This document shows, in pieces, positions 22,076 through 31,122 of a stretch of 59,653 nt of DNA. The translations under genes were made by a program, and so were the position numbers. The stretch's first letter is position 1. Each line of letters opens with the position of its first letter. Under the pieces are notes generated by a model. The model searched no databases. It worked only from the letters and a program-made list of their open reading frames with translations, and was not told the origin of the DNA. Source of the DNA: Subtercola vilae (GTDB lineage Bacteria > Actinomycetota > Actinomycetes > Actinomycetales > Microbacteriaceae). The stretch covers positions 1-59,653 of the forward strand of contig NZ_QYRT01000022.1 in NCBI RefSeq assembly GCF_004923255.1, given 5' to 3'.

Positions 22076-23052
22076 GCTTCGCAGCCGCCAATCAGCAGTG
22101 GGTGGGTCTCGCCAAAGAGACAACCCCCGGTATCGCAATTGCCGCACCCACCATGTGGGTTCCCGTCGATTCGCCCACCTACCACCAGATCACCAAAGCG
22201 CTCACTGATGGGGCGCTGCGCGGTAACATGTCGGTCGATTACCAGCAGCAGCAGGGGTCGTCTCACACAGAGGCTAAGTACAAGACGTACCTGTACATGG
22301 ATTCGGCGTACCCGCATCTTCTCGCGATCCTCGGCACCCCCGATGTTGTGTCTGGTCTGGTCGACCCGTGGACGCACAAGACGGCGTTGTACAACGGCAA
22401 CGGCACGAACGCCGCCCAGCCCGCCACATACACGGTATTCATTGCTGACGCGCTCGGGAAGGTGCAGCAGATTCCCGGTTGCATCCCCTCGGATGTGAAA
22501 ATCTCGGTCGGCGCTGACATGCTCGTGTCGCTTGATGTGACGTGGATCGGTCTTATCGCGACCGCTATCGCCCCGCCCGTGAACACGCCCTCCGTCGTGA
22601 AGCCTGCCCCTTCATGGGACACGGTTGTGTCGATTGGTGGTGTCGCTTCGAGTCGGTACTCGACGGTCGAAATTGATATCAAGCGTGCCACCGAGCCGAT
22701 CATCACCATCACCGGCACTCAGGCCCCGTACGCAATCTTCGGTGGCCCTGTTTCGGTGTCTGGTTCGCTGAACGCCGTCTATCAGGGCACCACGGACACG
22801 GACTGGCAGAACTACCTCACCAACGGTCAGCCCGCCCTCACCGTGAAACTCGTACCCCCGGGAGACACCACCCACTACTTGCTCGTGCAGTGCTCACAAG
22901 TCGCCTACGACGATGCGAGCTATTCGGGCACCAACAAGTGGATGGAAATCAAGTCCACCATCAAGGGTCTCGCGAACTCCACCGATGCGCTGTCGGGTGC
23001 TTTCTCGCCCGTTCAAGTGCAACTACTCACCCCCGTTTCAACCGCTTACTAA
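22072..23052 (+). CDS. Major tail tube protein
   Basis: ATG 22072 overlaps the previous stop. 326 residues, beta-rich. The N-terminus (NQQWVGLAKETTPGIAIAAP) and the ALTDGALRGNMSVDYQQQQG segment match tail tube proteins of actinophages with a Phi13/lambda-like fold. The later ITITGTQAPYAIFGGPVSV and WMEIKSTIKGL parts complete the repeated sheet. Position directly before the chaperones and tape measure agrees. Confidence 0.8.
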   Translation: MSFAAANQQWVGLAKETTPGIAIAAPTMWVPVDSPTYHQITKALTDGALRGNMSVDYQQQQGSSHTEAKYKTYLYMDSAYPHLLAILGTPDVVSGLVDPWTHKTALYNGNGTNAAQPATYTVFIADALGKVQQIPGCIPSDVKISVGADMLVSLDVTWIGLIATAIAPPVNTPSVVKPAPSWDTVVSIGGVASSRYSTVEIDIKRATEPIITITGTQAPYAIFGGPVSVSGSLNAVYQGTTDTDWQNYLTNGQPALTVKLVPPGDTTHYLLVQCSQVAYDDASYSGTNKWMEIKSTIKGLANSTDALSGAFSPVQVQLLTPVSTAY

Positions 23053-23070
23053 AACGCCAGGAGGCAAACC

Positions 23071-23505
23071 GTGGCAACGAAAACTGTTTCAAAGAATGAC
23101 ATCAAACTGACGACGGCCATTCCGGGGGGCATGGCGTCGTGGTGGCGGCGGGATGATCTGCCGCCACTGGCCGACCGGCTCCTAAATGCGTCGATGCTGC
23201 CCCTCAACCCGGTCATTCAGGCGTTGCGGAAAGACCCGAACTTCGCTATTGACTTCGAGACCGCAAATCAGCTTCTTGAGCTCAACGATGTTGGTGTTGT
23301 GGTGTTCCTGAAGTCGTGGACGCGTAAGGATGGCGAGGGTAATTCCGAACCGATCCCGGCGAGCACGAAAGATGTGCTGATGCTCGACCGCAAACTGTAC
23401 GACGCCCTCATTGGGCATGCGGCGAAGCTGATGGCTGAGAGCGCGAAGGAAGACCCGTTTTCCATTGATGCGATCGAAGACCCCGAGTCCCCTACTCAGG
23501 CCTGA
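23071..23505 (+). CDS. Tail assembly chaperone, short form
   Basis: ATG 23071, 144 residues; start MATKTVSKNDIKLTTAIPGG, a helical centre (NPVIQALRKDPNFAIDFETA) and an acidic C-terminus. It corresponds to gpG of lambda, the more abundant chaperone that binds the tape measure. Its TGA at 23503-23505 is preceded by slippery runs, and the -1 frame continues into an extended form. Confidence 0.8.
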   Translation: MATKTVSKNDIKLTTAIPGGMASWWRRDDLPPLADRLLNASMLPLNPVIQALRKDPNFAIDFETANQLLELNDVGVVVFLKSWTRKDGEGNSEPIPASTKDVLMLDRKLYDALIGHAAKLMAESAKEDPFSIDAIEDPESPTQA

Positions 23506-23726
23506 GGCTGCTTGGTCAAGCGCTGAGGGCCGGCACCGGCTCGGTTGAGCTTTCCCCCGCTACGGAGGAGGCGTGGAACGAGTACCTGTACCGCCATCAC
23601 GTGATGCCCGGTCTCTCTCATGACGATTACATGAGGGAGCCCGGCATGACGATCAAATGGAATTCGCACATCTTCCATCTTGAGAAAACGGTTGAGCGTG
23701 AGCAACAGGAACGGTCGAAACGCTGA
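23071..23726 (+). CDS. Tail assembly chaperone, -1 frameshift fusion
   Basis: Behind the TGA of the short form, the -1 frame stays open to TGA 23724-23726 and encodes a proper helical domain (RLLGQALRAGTGSVELSPAT; AWNEYLYRHHVMPGLSHDDY; HIFHLEKTVEREQQERSKR) with no start codon of its own near the junction. This equals gpT made by -1 ribosomal frameshifting in lambda-like phages. Candidate slip points are the C-runs in GACCCCG (about 23478-23485) and GTCCCCT (about 23487-23493), where a Pro tRNA can re-pair one base back. Confidence 0.75.
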
Positions 23727-24133
23727 TGGGGATGGTCGGTGTTTCTGAACTGTACGCCGCTTTCGCGAAGGTCGCAGCGGATTCCGAGTTAGCTTCCCGG
23801 CTGATTGTCGCTAAGGGTGCGGCGATGGTGGAGCGGGAAGCGAAAGCTAACTTTCAGGGCTCCCATAAGCGGGACGCACCGCATGTTGGTGGTTCTTTGC
23901 CGAACGTCGTTTCGGGCGATTTGCGCCGGTCGATCATTTCTACCCCTGTCGTTCGAACGGGGGCTTTTTCGTATTCGGCGATGGTTGGCCCAACGACTGT
24001 TTACGGTCGTCGCGTCGAGCTGGGCATGAACGGGTCTAAAGGGTATCCGTACTTCCACCCTGCCGTTCAAAAAGTGAAGCCATTGCTGTCTGCGATGGCT
24101 GTTTCGACGTGGCGGGAAACGCTGCGTATCTAA
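23726..24133 (+). CDS. HK97 gp10-like tail protein
   Basis: ATG 23726 shares a base with the frameshift product stop. 135 residues. Features of gp10-like proteins: an N-terminal helix pair (LIVAKGAAMVEREAKANFQG), the GDLRRSIISTPVV strand, YGRRVELGMNGSKGYPYFHP and the final helix. These proteins normally sit before the tail tube gene and help close the head-tail joint; here the gene is after the chaperones, an unusual order. Confidence 0.65.
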   Translation: MGMVGVSELYAAFAKVAADSELASRLIVAKGAAMVEREAKANFQGSHKRDAPHVGGSLPNVVSGDLRRSIISTPVVRTGAFSYSAMVGPTTVYGRRVELGMNGSKGYPYFHPAVQKVKPLLSAMAVSTWRETLRI

Positions 24134-24155
24134 CTCAAAACTGCGGGGAGCCCCC

Positions 24156-27100
24156 ATGTCTGAACTCCTGCCCCCGCTTCTGCTTGAGCTTCGCGGTAAC
24201 GCCACCCAGCTTCTAGCCTCCCTCCAGGGTGTGCAGGGGGAGGTTGCGAAGACTGTCGCGTCTACGGACATGGCTGCGGGGAGCATGGAGGCGCGCCTAG
24301 CGACGATGGGCAGCATTGGTAAGGCTGCGCTGATTGGTGTGGTCGGTGCTGCCGCCGTGGTCGGTGGGGTGACCGTGAAAATGGCGTCCGATTTCCAGTC
24401 GCAGATGACGTTGCTGGTGACTGCTGCGGGTGAGTCTCAGTCGAACATGGGGCTGGTTTCTAACGGCATCCTCGACATGGCTGGTGCGACAGGCACAAGC
24501 ATCAGCCAGCTGTCTGACGGCATGTACACCATTGAGAAGGCGGGCATTCGGGGCGCTGACGGCCTGACCGTTTTGAAGGCTGCCGCGGAGGGCGCGAAGG
24601 CTGAGAATGTTGATCTTGGTACGGCGACTAACGCGCTGACTTCGGTGATGATGTCGTACCACTTGAAGGCGTCTGATGCGGTGTCGGTTCAGAACGAACT
24701 TATCGCTGGTTCTGGTATGGCGAAGACGACGATGGAGAACTACGCCGGTTCGCTCTCGACGGTTATTCCGGTCGCTTCGGCTGCCGGTGTCGGCTTCGAT
24801 CAGGTCGCCGGCGCTATTGCCACACTCACCCAGCACGGCACTTCAGCGGATGAGGCCACACAGGAACTCTCGAACACTATTCGTGGGTTGCAGGCACCTA
24901 ACCAGGTCGCGCAGAAGGCGATGCAGCAGCTCGGCTTGTCTGTGAATGATGTGTCGCAGGGGCTCGCTGACCCGAACGTGGGGCTGACAGGCACCATTTC
25001 GAAGATCACGGATGCTATCGGTTCCCACCTGGGGCCTGCCGGTCTTGTCGTGGTGGACACGTTCAAGAAGTCGCAGTCTGCTAGCGCCGATTTGCAAACA
25101 ATGCTGACGAAGATGCCCGACAGCCTGAAAGCGAATTCGCAGGCGTACCTCGACGGCACGATGAGCCTTTCGGCTTACCAGAAGTCCGTGAAGGGCATGG
25201 GTGGCGATTCTGCGGCGATGGGGTTGCAGTTCCTTTCACTTTCGAAGACCACGCAGGGCTTCAACGATCTGGTGAAGTCGGGCCAGCCTCAGGCTGCAAC
25301 GTTCGCTTCGCAGCTCAAAGCGGTCATGGGTGGTGCCACAGGCATGAACACGGCGCTGATGCTCGGCGGCGAGAACATGGGCTACTTCAAGCAGGCCACA
25401 GAGGACGTTTCGAAGGCTGGCGGTAAGGCCGGTTCGGATATTTCGACGTGGGCCCAGACGCAGGCGACACTCGCCGTGCAGGTCGATAAGGCCAAAGAGT
25501 CCATCGCGGCTATGGGTGTACGCATCGGTACCGTGCTGATTCCGTACGTTTCCCAAGCGCTCAAGGGCATTACGGATTTCGCTGGTTTTCTTGGGAACAA
25601 CATGGGCGTCGTATTGACGTTCGGTGCGATTGTTGGGACTGTCGCCGCAGGGTTCATTGCCATATATGTGGCACAGAAGACCTACGCGATGTATCAGGCG
25701 ATTGTGACCGCGGCGACCGTTGCCTACAACGTCGTGATGGGTCTTTTCGGGGCCGAGACCGCAGCGTCAACCGGGGCGACATACCTCGCTGCGGGTGCCA
25801 TGGATGTCAAAACTGCTTCCACTTACGCATCCGTCGTTGGGATGAACGCTTACGCCATCGGGTCCGGTATTGCGTCGGCTGCCACTTCGGTGTGGACGGG
25901 CATCATGGTCGCGTTTGAAGCGGTGATGGCGCTTGACCCGCTCGTACTGATCGTCATCGGTATTGCTGCGCTCGTTGCGGCGATCATTTGGGTTGCCACT
26001 CAGACGACGTTCTTTCAGGACGTTTGGACGGGTGCGATGCAGGTCATCCAGGACGTTGTTGGTGCGGTCATCGACTGGGTTTCGACCAACTGGCCGCTGC
26101 TGCTCGACATTATTCTCGGGCCGCTCGGGTTCATCATCGGTTGGATTATTCAAAACTGGGGCGGGATCGTAGATTTCTTCACCACCGTCGTAAACAACAT
26201 TGGTCAGGCGTTCAGTCTGCTGTGGACGGGTTGGATGAAACCGATCATCGACTTCATCGTCGGCGGCATCAACGTGGTGGCGTGGATTCTGATCTGGTTG
26301 TGGACGGTCGCGGTCGCACCGGTCATCAACGCTATCGGGCAGGCGTTCGTCTGGTTGTGGACGAACGGGATCGAGCCTGTTATCGGGTTCATCATCGCTT
26401 ACGTGCAGGCTATGGCGGGCGTGTATGTCTGGTTGTGGCAGAACATCATCATGCCTGTTGTTCAGGGCATCGCGGATGCGTGGAACTGGTTGTGGCAGAA
26501 CGTCATACAGCCGGTGATCGATTCAATCAACGCCTACTTGCAGGTAATGGCGGGTGTTGCTGGCACCGTGGCTGGTGCGGTGGTCGGGTTCTTCGGAATG
26601 CTCGGTGACGGCATCAGCAATGTCGTGAACGGTGTTATTGCACCGGTCATTCATGCGCTTGGTGATGCTTTCAACTGGGTGTGGCAGAACATTATCCAGC
26701 CGGTCGTGAATTGGATCAACGCAGCAATCAAGACTGTGGGTGATGTCGTCGGTTCTGTGTTCGGCGGTATCGCGTCGGTCATTATGGGCGCATTCAACGG
26801 TGTTGCATCGCAGGTGAAGGGCGTTTTCAACGCCATTATTTCGTCGATCAACGGCGCTATCGGTGGCATCAATGGCATTGCCTCTTCGGTCAATGCCCTG
26901 TCGGGTGGCGCAGTCAATATTCATGTCGGCACGTTGCCGTCTTTGGATGTTGGTGGCACCGTTCCCGGGCCCAAGGGTGCCCCTGTGCTCATGATCGGGC
27001 ACGGCGGTGAGGACGTTCTGAACGACGACATGCTTTCGGGTCGTAAAGCTTTGCCACCGAGGACGGCTGCGGCGTTCGCGAACACGCAGGGCGGTGGTGG

Positions 27101-27194
27101 GGCGCAGCAGAACATCACAGTGAATGTCACTTCGCCGGCTTCGCCCGTTCAGATCGCATCGATCGTGGGGTGGCAGTTGCGAATGATGGGCTGA
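24156..27194 (+). CDS. Tape measure protein
   Basis: ATG 24156, 1012 residues. The TP901-type core (MASDFQSQMTLLVTAAGESQ; GADGLTVLKAAAEGAKAENV; AGVGFDQVAGAIATLTQHGT) is followed by hydrophobic helices (about 480-620) for membrane insertion, then by Trp-rich repeats of the form WLWxNxIxPVIxxI (about 660-850), and a Gly-rich end. In siphophages tape measure length sets tail length, about 0.15 nm per residue, predicting a tail near 150 nm. The large helical span is made of repeated units, so length could change by repeat gain or loss. Confidence 0.9.
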   Translation: MSELLPPLLLELRGNATQLLASLQGVQGEVAKTVASTDMAAGSMEARLATMGSIGKAALIGVVGAAAVVGGVTVKMASDFQSQMTLLVTAAGESQSNMGLVSNGILDMAGATGTSISQLSDGMYTIEKAGIRGADGLTVLKAAAEGAKAENVDLGTATNALTSVMMSYHLKASDAVSVQNELIAGSGMAKTTMENYAGSLSTVIPVASAAGVGFDQVAGAIATLTQHGTSADEATQELSNTIRGLQAPNQVAQKAMQQLGLSVNDVSQGLADPNVGLTGTISKITDAIGSHLGPAGLVVVDTFKKSQSASADLQTMLTKMPDSLKANSQAYLDGTMSLSAYQKSVKGMGGDSAAMGLQFLSLSKTTQGFNDLVKSGQPQAATFASQLKAVMGGATGMNTALMLGGENMGYFKQATEDVSKAGGKAGSDISTWAQTQATLAVQVDKAKESIAAMGVRIGTVLIPYVSQALKGITDFAGFLGNNMGVVLTFGAIVGTVAAGFIAIYVAQKTYAMYQAIVTAATVAYNVVMGLFGAETAASTGATYLAAGAMDVKTASTYASVVGMNAYAIGSGIASAATSVWTGIMVAFEAVMALDPLVLIVIGIAALVAAIIWVATQTTFFQDVWTGAMQVIQDVVGAVIDWVSTNWPLLLDIILGPLGFIIGWIIQNWGGIVDFFTTVVNNIGQAFSLLWTGWMKPIIDFIVGGINVVAWILIWLWTVAVAPVINAIGQAFVWLWTNGIEPVIGFIIAYVQAMAGVYVWLWQNIIMPVVQGIADAWNWLWQNVIQPVIDSINAYLQVMAGVAGTVAGAVVGFFGMLGDGISNVVNGVIAPVIHALGDAFNWVWQNIIQPVVNWINAAIKTVGDVVGSVFGGIASVIMGAFNGVASQVKGVFNAIISSINGAIGGINGIASSVNALSGGAVNIHVGTLPSLDVGGTVPGPKGAPVLMIGHGGEDVLNDDMLSGRKALPPRTAAAFANTQGGGGAQQNITVNVTSPASPVQIASIVGWQLRMMG

Positions 27195-27236
27195 TCCGTT
27201 TCTCCCTTTTGGTAACTAAACAGTGTGGAGCGGGTA

Positions 27237-28148
27237 ATGCTTTTTCCTTCAGGGTCGCTTTACCCCGGCATGACGACATGGCCGGGGTCGCCGTTGCTGT
27301 TTTCGTACAACAGCCTCATTTTTGGGGCTGGTACCGATATTCAACTGATCGGGGAGACGGGCATTCGCATGCTGCCCGCCACCCGGTCAGGTAATACTCC
27401 TCGGGGCCGTCAGGATGGGTCGAATGCTGGCCTGAATTTCCTGTCAGAGCGGGTCGTTACGATCACACTTTCGGTGACCGTAACCTCCCAGAATCCTTTC
27501 CAAACAGTGCTCGCGAATATGGCTGCCGCATTTCAGCCGGTCTCAGATCCCACTCAGCTACAGACTTTGCAGTTTATGTATCCGGGCTGGGTGACACCGC
27601 GCCAGTTGACGGGCCGAGTCACTAACGCCGGTTTCCCGGTGGATATTGACTACAACTTCAACAAAGTAAACGCCTATCACGTCGAGATAACATGCCCCGA
27701 CCCGGTCATTTATGACAGCGTTTTGCAGGCAAAAACGACCAGTCTGCCGTCACCGGTTTCTGGTTTGGCTTTCCCGGTAACTTTCCCCGCCTCATTCGGG
27801 TCGTCTACTGGCGGCTATTTGCCAATCAGTAACGCAGGTAATTACCCGACATCACCGGTTTTCGTGATCACCGGGCCTGTGTCGAACCCGACCCTACTTA
27901 ATTCGGCAACCGGCCAGTTCTTCCGCCTCAACTTGACGTTGGGTGCCACCGATGCGCTTGTGATCGATATGGGGGCGAAGACGGTTGTCCTGAATGGGAC
28001 TGCCGCACGTTTCAACGCGGTTGCTACCGGGTCGTCGTGGTTCACAATCCAGCCCGGGACGTGGACGGTTGGTGTGGCCTCCACGGATTCGGCAATCGTG
28101 GCCGCAACTTTCACCGCACAATGGCGTTCCGCTTGGAGTCACGGCTAA
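27237..28148 (+). CDS. Distal tail protein (Dit-like)
   Basis: ATG 27237 with GGAGCGGG upstream; the frame opens at GTG 27225 within that site. 303 residues. The N-terminal domain (TDIQLIGETGIRMLPATRSG; DGSNAGLNFLSERVVTITLS) matches siphovirus distal tail proteins, which form the ring between tube and baseplate. The C-terminal beta domain may bind carbohydrate. The next gene starts at its stop. Confidence 0.75.
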   Translation: MLFPSGSLYPGMTTWPGSPLLFSYNSLIFGAGTDIQLIGETGIRMLPATRSGNTPRGRQDGSNAGLNFLSERVVTITLSVTVTSQNPFQTVLANMAAAFQPVSDPTQLQTLQFMYPGWVTPRQLTGRVTNAGFPVDIDYNFNKVNAYHVEITCPDPVIYDSVLQAKTTSLPSPVSGLAFPVTFPASFGSSTGGYLPISNAGNYPTSPVFVITGPVSNPTLLNSATGQFFRLNLTLGATDALVIDMGAKTVVLNGTAARFNAVATGSSWFTIQPGTWTVGVASTDSAIVAATFTAQWRSAWSHG

Positions 28149-29284
28149 TGGCTGAAAAGTTCACCGTGTTCGCATACGACCCGAACACGAACACACGGCT
28201 TGCGGAGCTACCGGCAACGAATTTGTTGTTTGATACACGGCTGAATGATGCGGGGTCGATCAGTTTCGACCTAGCATTGTCGGCCCCGAAGACCGCGGCG
28301 CGGGTGGCACCGATTCTTTCGTACGATGGTGCCCCGTTCGCGGTCTATGTTGACCGGAATGGCACCATCGTTTGGGGCGGCTTGTGCTTGACGGGCAACT
28401 ATTCGAAAGCGACCGGGGCTCTGCCCGTGCAGGGTAAAGAGTTCGGCGCATATTTCAACCAGCGCATCATCGCGGCGGACTATTCGGCGCTCACCTACCC
28501 GGGCGGTATTGATCCGGCGCAGCTGGTCTATAAGGCGTACACGGATGCGCAGAATGTTGCGCTGTGTGGGCCGGGTGCGTCGTTGGGTATCAATGTGGTG
28601 GGTGGGTCTTCCACGATTCCGACGTTCATTCCCGGCTACCCGATAACGCAGCACACAACGGTTTCGCAGATCGCCGCCGACATGGCCGCGGTTTCTTCCC
28701 CCGGCTCGGGAACGGTCGATGTCGTTTTCTTGTCAGCGTGGGATCCGGTTTCGGGTGCGCCTGTGACGACACTGAAAATATGGTCGCCTCGGGCGGGTCG
28801 GGATAAGAACTCTTCGCCGCTCGTTTTTGACCTCGCGAGTGTTAACGATTACACGTGGCCCACGGATGTGACGAAGGCTGGTACGACTTTCACGGTTACG
28901 GGGGCCGGATCTGGTGCGGCAACCCCGACTGCGGTGGTTAGTTCTGCTGCACCTGTTGGCGGTTTGGGTCAAATGCCGCGCCTGGATCAGGTGTTTTCTT
29001 TCTCCAATGTGCAGTCGCAGTCGCAACTGAATCTGATGGCTGCCGGTTTGGCGCAGGCGTACGGTTTCCCGGTCAGAACCCCCACAGTGACGTTGCCCTC
29101 GGTCGCTGACCCCGTTCTGGGGTCGTGGATGATCGGGGACGATGCGCGCCTGTACACGGCGGGGGATGAGCGTTTCCCTGCCGGTAAGGACGAGTTTTGG
29201 CGGATTGTGCAGTACGCCACGAAGGTGCCCGATGAGGGTGTCGCGACGGTCACATTGACCTTCAATCTTCCGCCCATTATTTGA
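28148..29284 (+). CDS. Baseplate hub / tail-associated protein
   Basis: ATG 28148 overlaps the previous TAA. 378 residues, with NTRLAELPATNLLFDTRLND at the start and a SISFDLALSAP strand, typical of the gp27-like hub that follows Dit in actinophages. No peptidase motif is visible at the C-terminus. It would close the tail tip and bind the tape measure end. Confidence 0.7.
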   Translation: MAEKFTVFAYDPNTNTRLAELPATNLLFDTRLNDAGSISFDLALSAPKTAARVAPILSYDGAPFAVYVDRNGTIVWGGLCLTGNYSKATGALPVQGKEFGAYFNQRIIAADYSALTYPGGIDPAQLVYKAYTDAQNVALCGPGASLGINVVGGSSTIPTFIPGYPITQHTTVSQIAADMAAVSSPGSGTVDVVFLSAWDPVSGAPVTTLKIWSPRAGRDKNSSPLVFDLASVNDYTWPTDVTKAGTTFTVTGAGSGAATPTAVVSSAAPVGGLGQMPRLDQVFSFSNVQSQSQLNLMAAGLAQAYGFPVRTPTVTLPSVADPVLGSWMIGDDARLYTAGDERFPAGKDEFWRIVQYATKVPDEGVATVTLTFNLPPII

Positions 29285-29297
29285 AATTGGAGAGCGT

Positions 29298-30134
29298 ATG
29301 GCTGGCGCAAATCTTGGCCCCGATTACGAACTAGCTAAACGCCTTTCGGCCATGGAGCGGGCAATACAATCCCTAAATGGTCGTGACGTTCTACAGAATG
29401 CGTCTATCGGAATTGGCGGCCTGACCGTAACTGGCGGCTCCATAACGATCGCTGGTGGTGGGCAGCTCAATGTTTCTGGAACTGCAACTTTTACCGGAAC
29501 GCTGACGGTGCCCTCCGGGACGATTACCACGGGCGGTGCGATCTCCGCGGGGTCATTGATCACCGCGGGGTCATCGATCACGGCGGGTACCTCTGTTTCT
29601 GCGGGTACTTCGTTGAACGGCGCTTCTCTCGCAATTTCTGGCGGGTCGGTAGTTCACGCGCTGACGGCGGACGCGATCACAGCCGCTTCCCTTACCGCGT
29701 CTGGGAATGTTACAAGCTCAGGCACGATCACTTCTGCTAGCGCTTTCGTTTCTCCCGGCTCAAGATCAACAACAGTTACCTCTTCATACGTTGGCGCGTG
29801 GATTGATGGTAGCGGTGTCATCGGAATGCAGCCTTCAACATTGAAGGTAAAAAAGGATCTTACGAACCTCACCGAAACGGCTGGGATCTTGTCGATACAG
29901 CCTCATTGGGGCCGGTATAAGTGGGACGCCGAAAGCACCCCCTTGAAAGTGTTTTTTCTTGCGGAGGAGGTGGCCGCTGCGGGGTTCGGCCCCGATGTTG
30001 TGCCTTTGGATGATGCCGGAGATCCGGCCTCTGTGAATTATCAGATGCTCATTGTGCCTTTACTTGCAGTCGTGAAGGCCCAACAAGCCCAGATCGAAGC
30101 TTTGAATTCGCGTCTCGACGCCGCTCACCTTTAG
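29298..30134 (+). CDS. Tail fibre with S74 self-cleaving chaperone domain
   Basis: ATG 29298, 278 residues. After a short coiled segment (YELAKRLSAMERAIQSLNGR), residues 35-165 are Gly/Ser/Thr strands (GGAISAGSLITAGSSITAGT) of a triple-stranded beta fibre. From Ser 180 the sequence STLKVKKDLTNLTETAGILS, then FFLAEEVAAAGFGPDVVPL and the last helix (VVKAQQAQIEALNSRLDA), matches the peptidase S74 intramolecular chaperone; Ser 180 and Lys 185/186 fit the self-cleavage pair. The fibre probably trimerises and then releases the chaperone. Confidence 0.8.
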   Translation: MAGANLGPDYELAKRLSAMERAIQSLNGRDVLQNASIGIGGLTVTGGSITIAGGGQLNVSGTATFTGTLTVPSGTITTGGAISAGSLITAGSSITAGTSVSAGTSLNGASLAISGGSVVHALTADAITAASLTASGNVTSSGTITSASAFVSPGSRSTTVTSSYVGAWIDGSGVIGMQPSTLKVKKDLTNLTETAGILSIQPHWGRYKWDAESTPLKVFFLAEEVAAAGFGPDVVPLDDAGDPASVNYQMLIVPLLAVVKAQQAQIEALNSRLDAAHL

Positions 30135-30152
30135 CAGCCAGGAGGCTAACCA

Positions 30153-31052
30153 ATGACCGTTCAAACCGTTCCAGCTTTCCTTCAAAACGCCGCCCTCACG
30201 AACGCGAACGTGTTTCGAAATGCTGCCGCAGCCCCGTTCGCGCGGGCAGGCATTCTTGGTGGGGGGGAGCTTGGTGTTCTCGCACAAACAACCCCGAATA
30301 TGACGGTGAAGGTGAACGCCGGTCGGGCGAAGGTTGCGGGGACATCCGTTTCACCGCCCGCAGGGTTCACCTTCACTACCCAAGGTTTCTACGACGTTTT
30401 CAACGACGCCGCGATCAGTGTCACCATTGCGGCTTCGAACTCTACCCAGCCACGAATCGACGTTGTGTACGTGCAGGTCGAGGATTCTTTTTATGCAGGC
30501 ACAAACAATGATGCGCTGATCGCCGTGGCTACGGGTTATCCCGCATCCTCACCGACTGTGCCAGCGATCCCAGCGAATTCGTTGGCGTTGGGCCAGGTCG
30601 CGGTCGGCGCAAATGTGACATCTATCGTGTCTGCGAACATCGTGAACGTCGCACCATTGGCAGCACTGCTGGGGGCCTCGATTGTCCGGGATTACAGCCA
30701 GTTCATCAACACCGGCTCCACCGCCACACACGTCGCGTTGTCTGCGATCACGTTGCCTGCGGTGCCGGTTGCGTCTCGGGCGCTAATCAAATTCGATGGT
30801 TCTGTGGGTTTCTCCCCTCAGAACGAGACCATCGGCGTGGCGATAGCGGTTTCGGCGGGAACTCTCACATCGGCTGCGCCTTACACGATCCTTGTCGCGA
30901 CCGCAACATGGGCGCGGTATGGGCGGCAAGCGTACGTCGACATCCCGGCGAACACGGTTTGCGCGATAACTCTTTTTTCGGAAGCGGATCAGCCGTCGTA
31001 TTACAGCCTCATCGAGCATGTTCATGTTGCGCTTGCTGGCGAGTTTATGTAA
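30153..31052 (+). CDS. Minor tail / baseplate protein
   Basis: ATG 30153 after AGGAGG. 299 residues, Ala/Val-rich with many short strands. The start (VPAFLQNAALTNANVFRNAA) and MTVKVNAGRAKVAGTSVSPP resemble actinophage proteins situated between hub and lysin, thought to be receptor-binding baseplate parts; RIDVVYVQVED is a recognisable segment of that group. Exact role unknown. Confidence 0.65.
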   Translation: MTVQTVPAFLQNAALTNANVFRNAAAAPFARAGILGGGELGVLAQTTPNMTVKVNAGRAKVAGTSVSPPAGFTFTTQGFYDVFNDAAISVTIAASNSTQPRIDVVYVQVEDSFYAGTNNDALIAVATGYPASSPTVPAIPANSLALGQVAVGANVTSIVSANIVNVAPLAALLGASIVRDYSQFINTGSTATHVALSAITLPAVPVASRALIKFDGSVGFSPQNETIGVAIAVSAGTLTSAAPYTILVATATWARYGRQAYVDIPANTVCAITLFSEADQPSYYSLIEHVHVALAGEFM

Positions 31053-31082
31053 CGCGAATTAGCCCCTTTTTTCTTTCTTTTG

Positions 31083-31105
31083 CCCTCCTCGTGAGGGTTT
31101 TCGTG
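31083..31105 (+). terminator. Hairpin before endolysin gene
   Basis: CCCTC (31083-31087), loop CTCGT, GAGGG (31093-31097), then TTTTCGTGTTTT. It lies between the tail genes and the lysis genes, so it may separate their expression. The stem and loop repeat that at 18261. Confidence 0.6.
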
Positions 31106-31122
31106 TTTTCGGAGGAGCCAAC

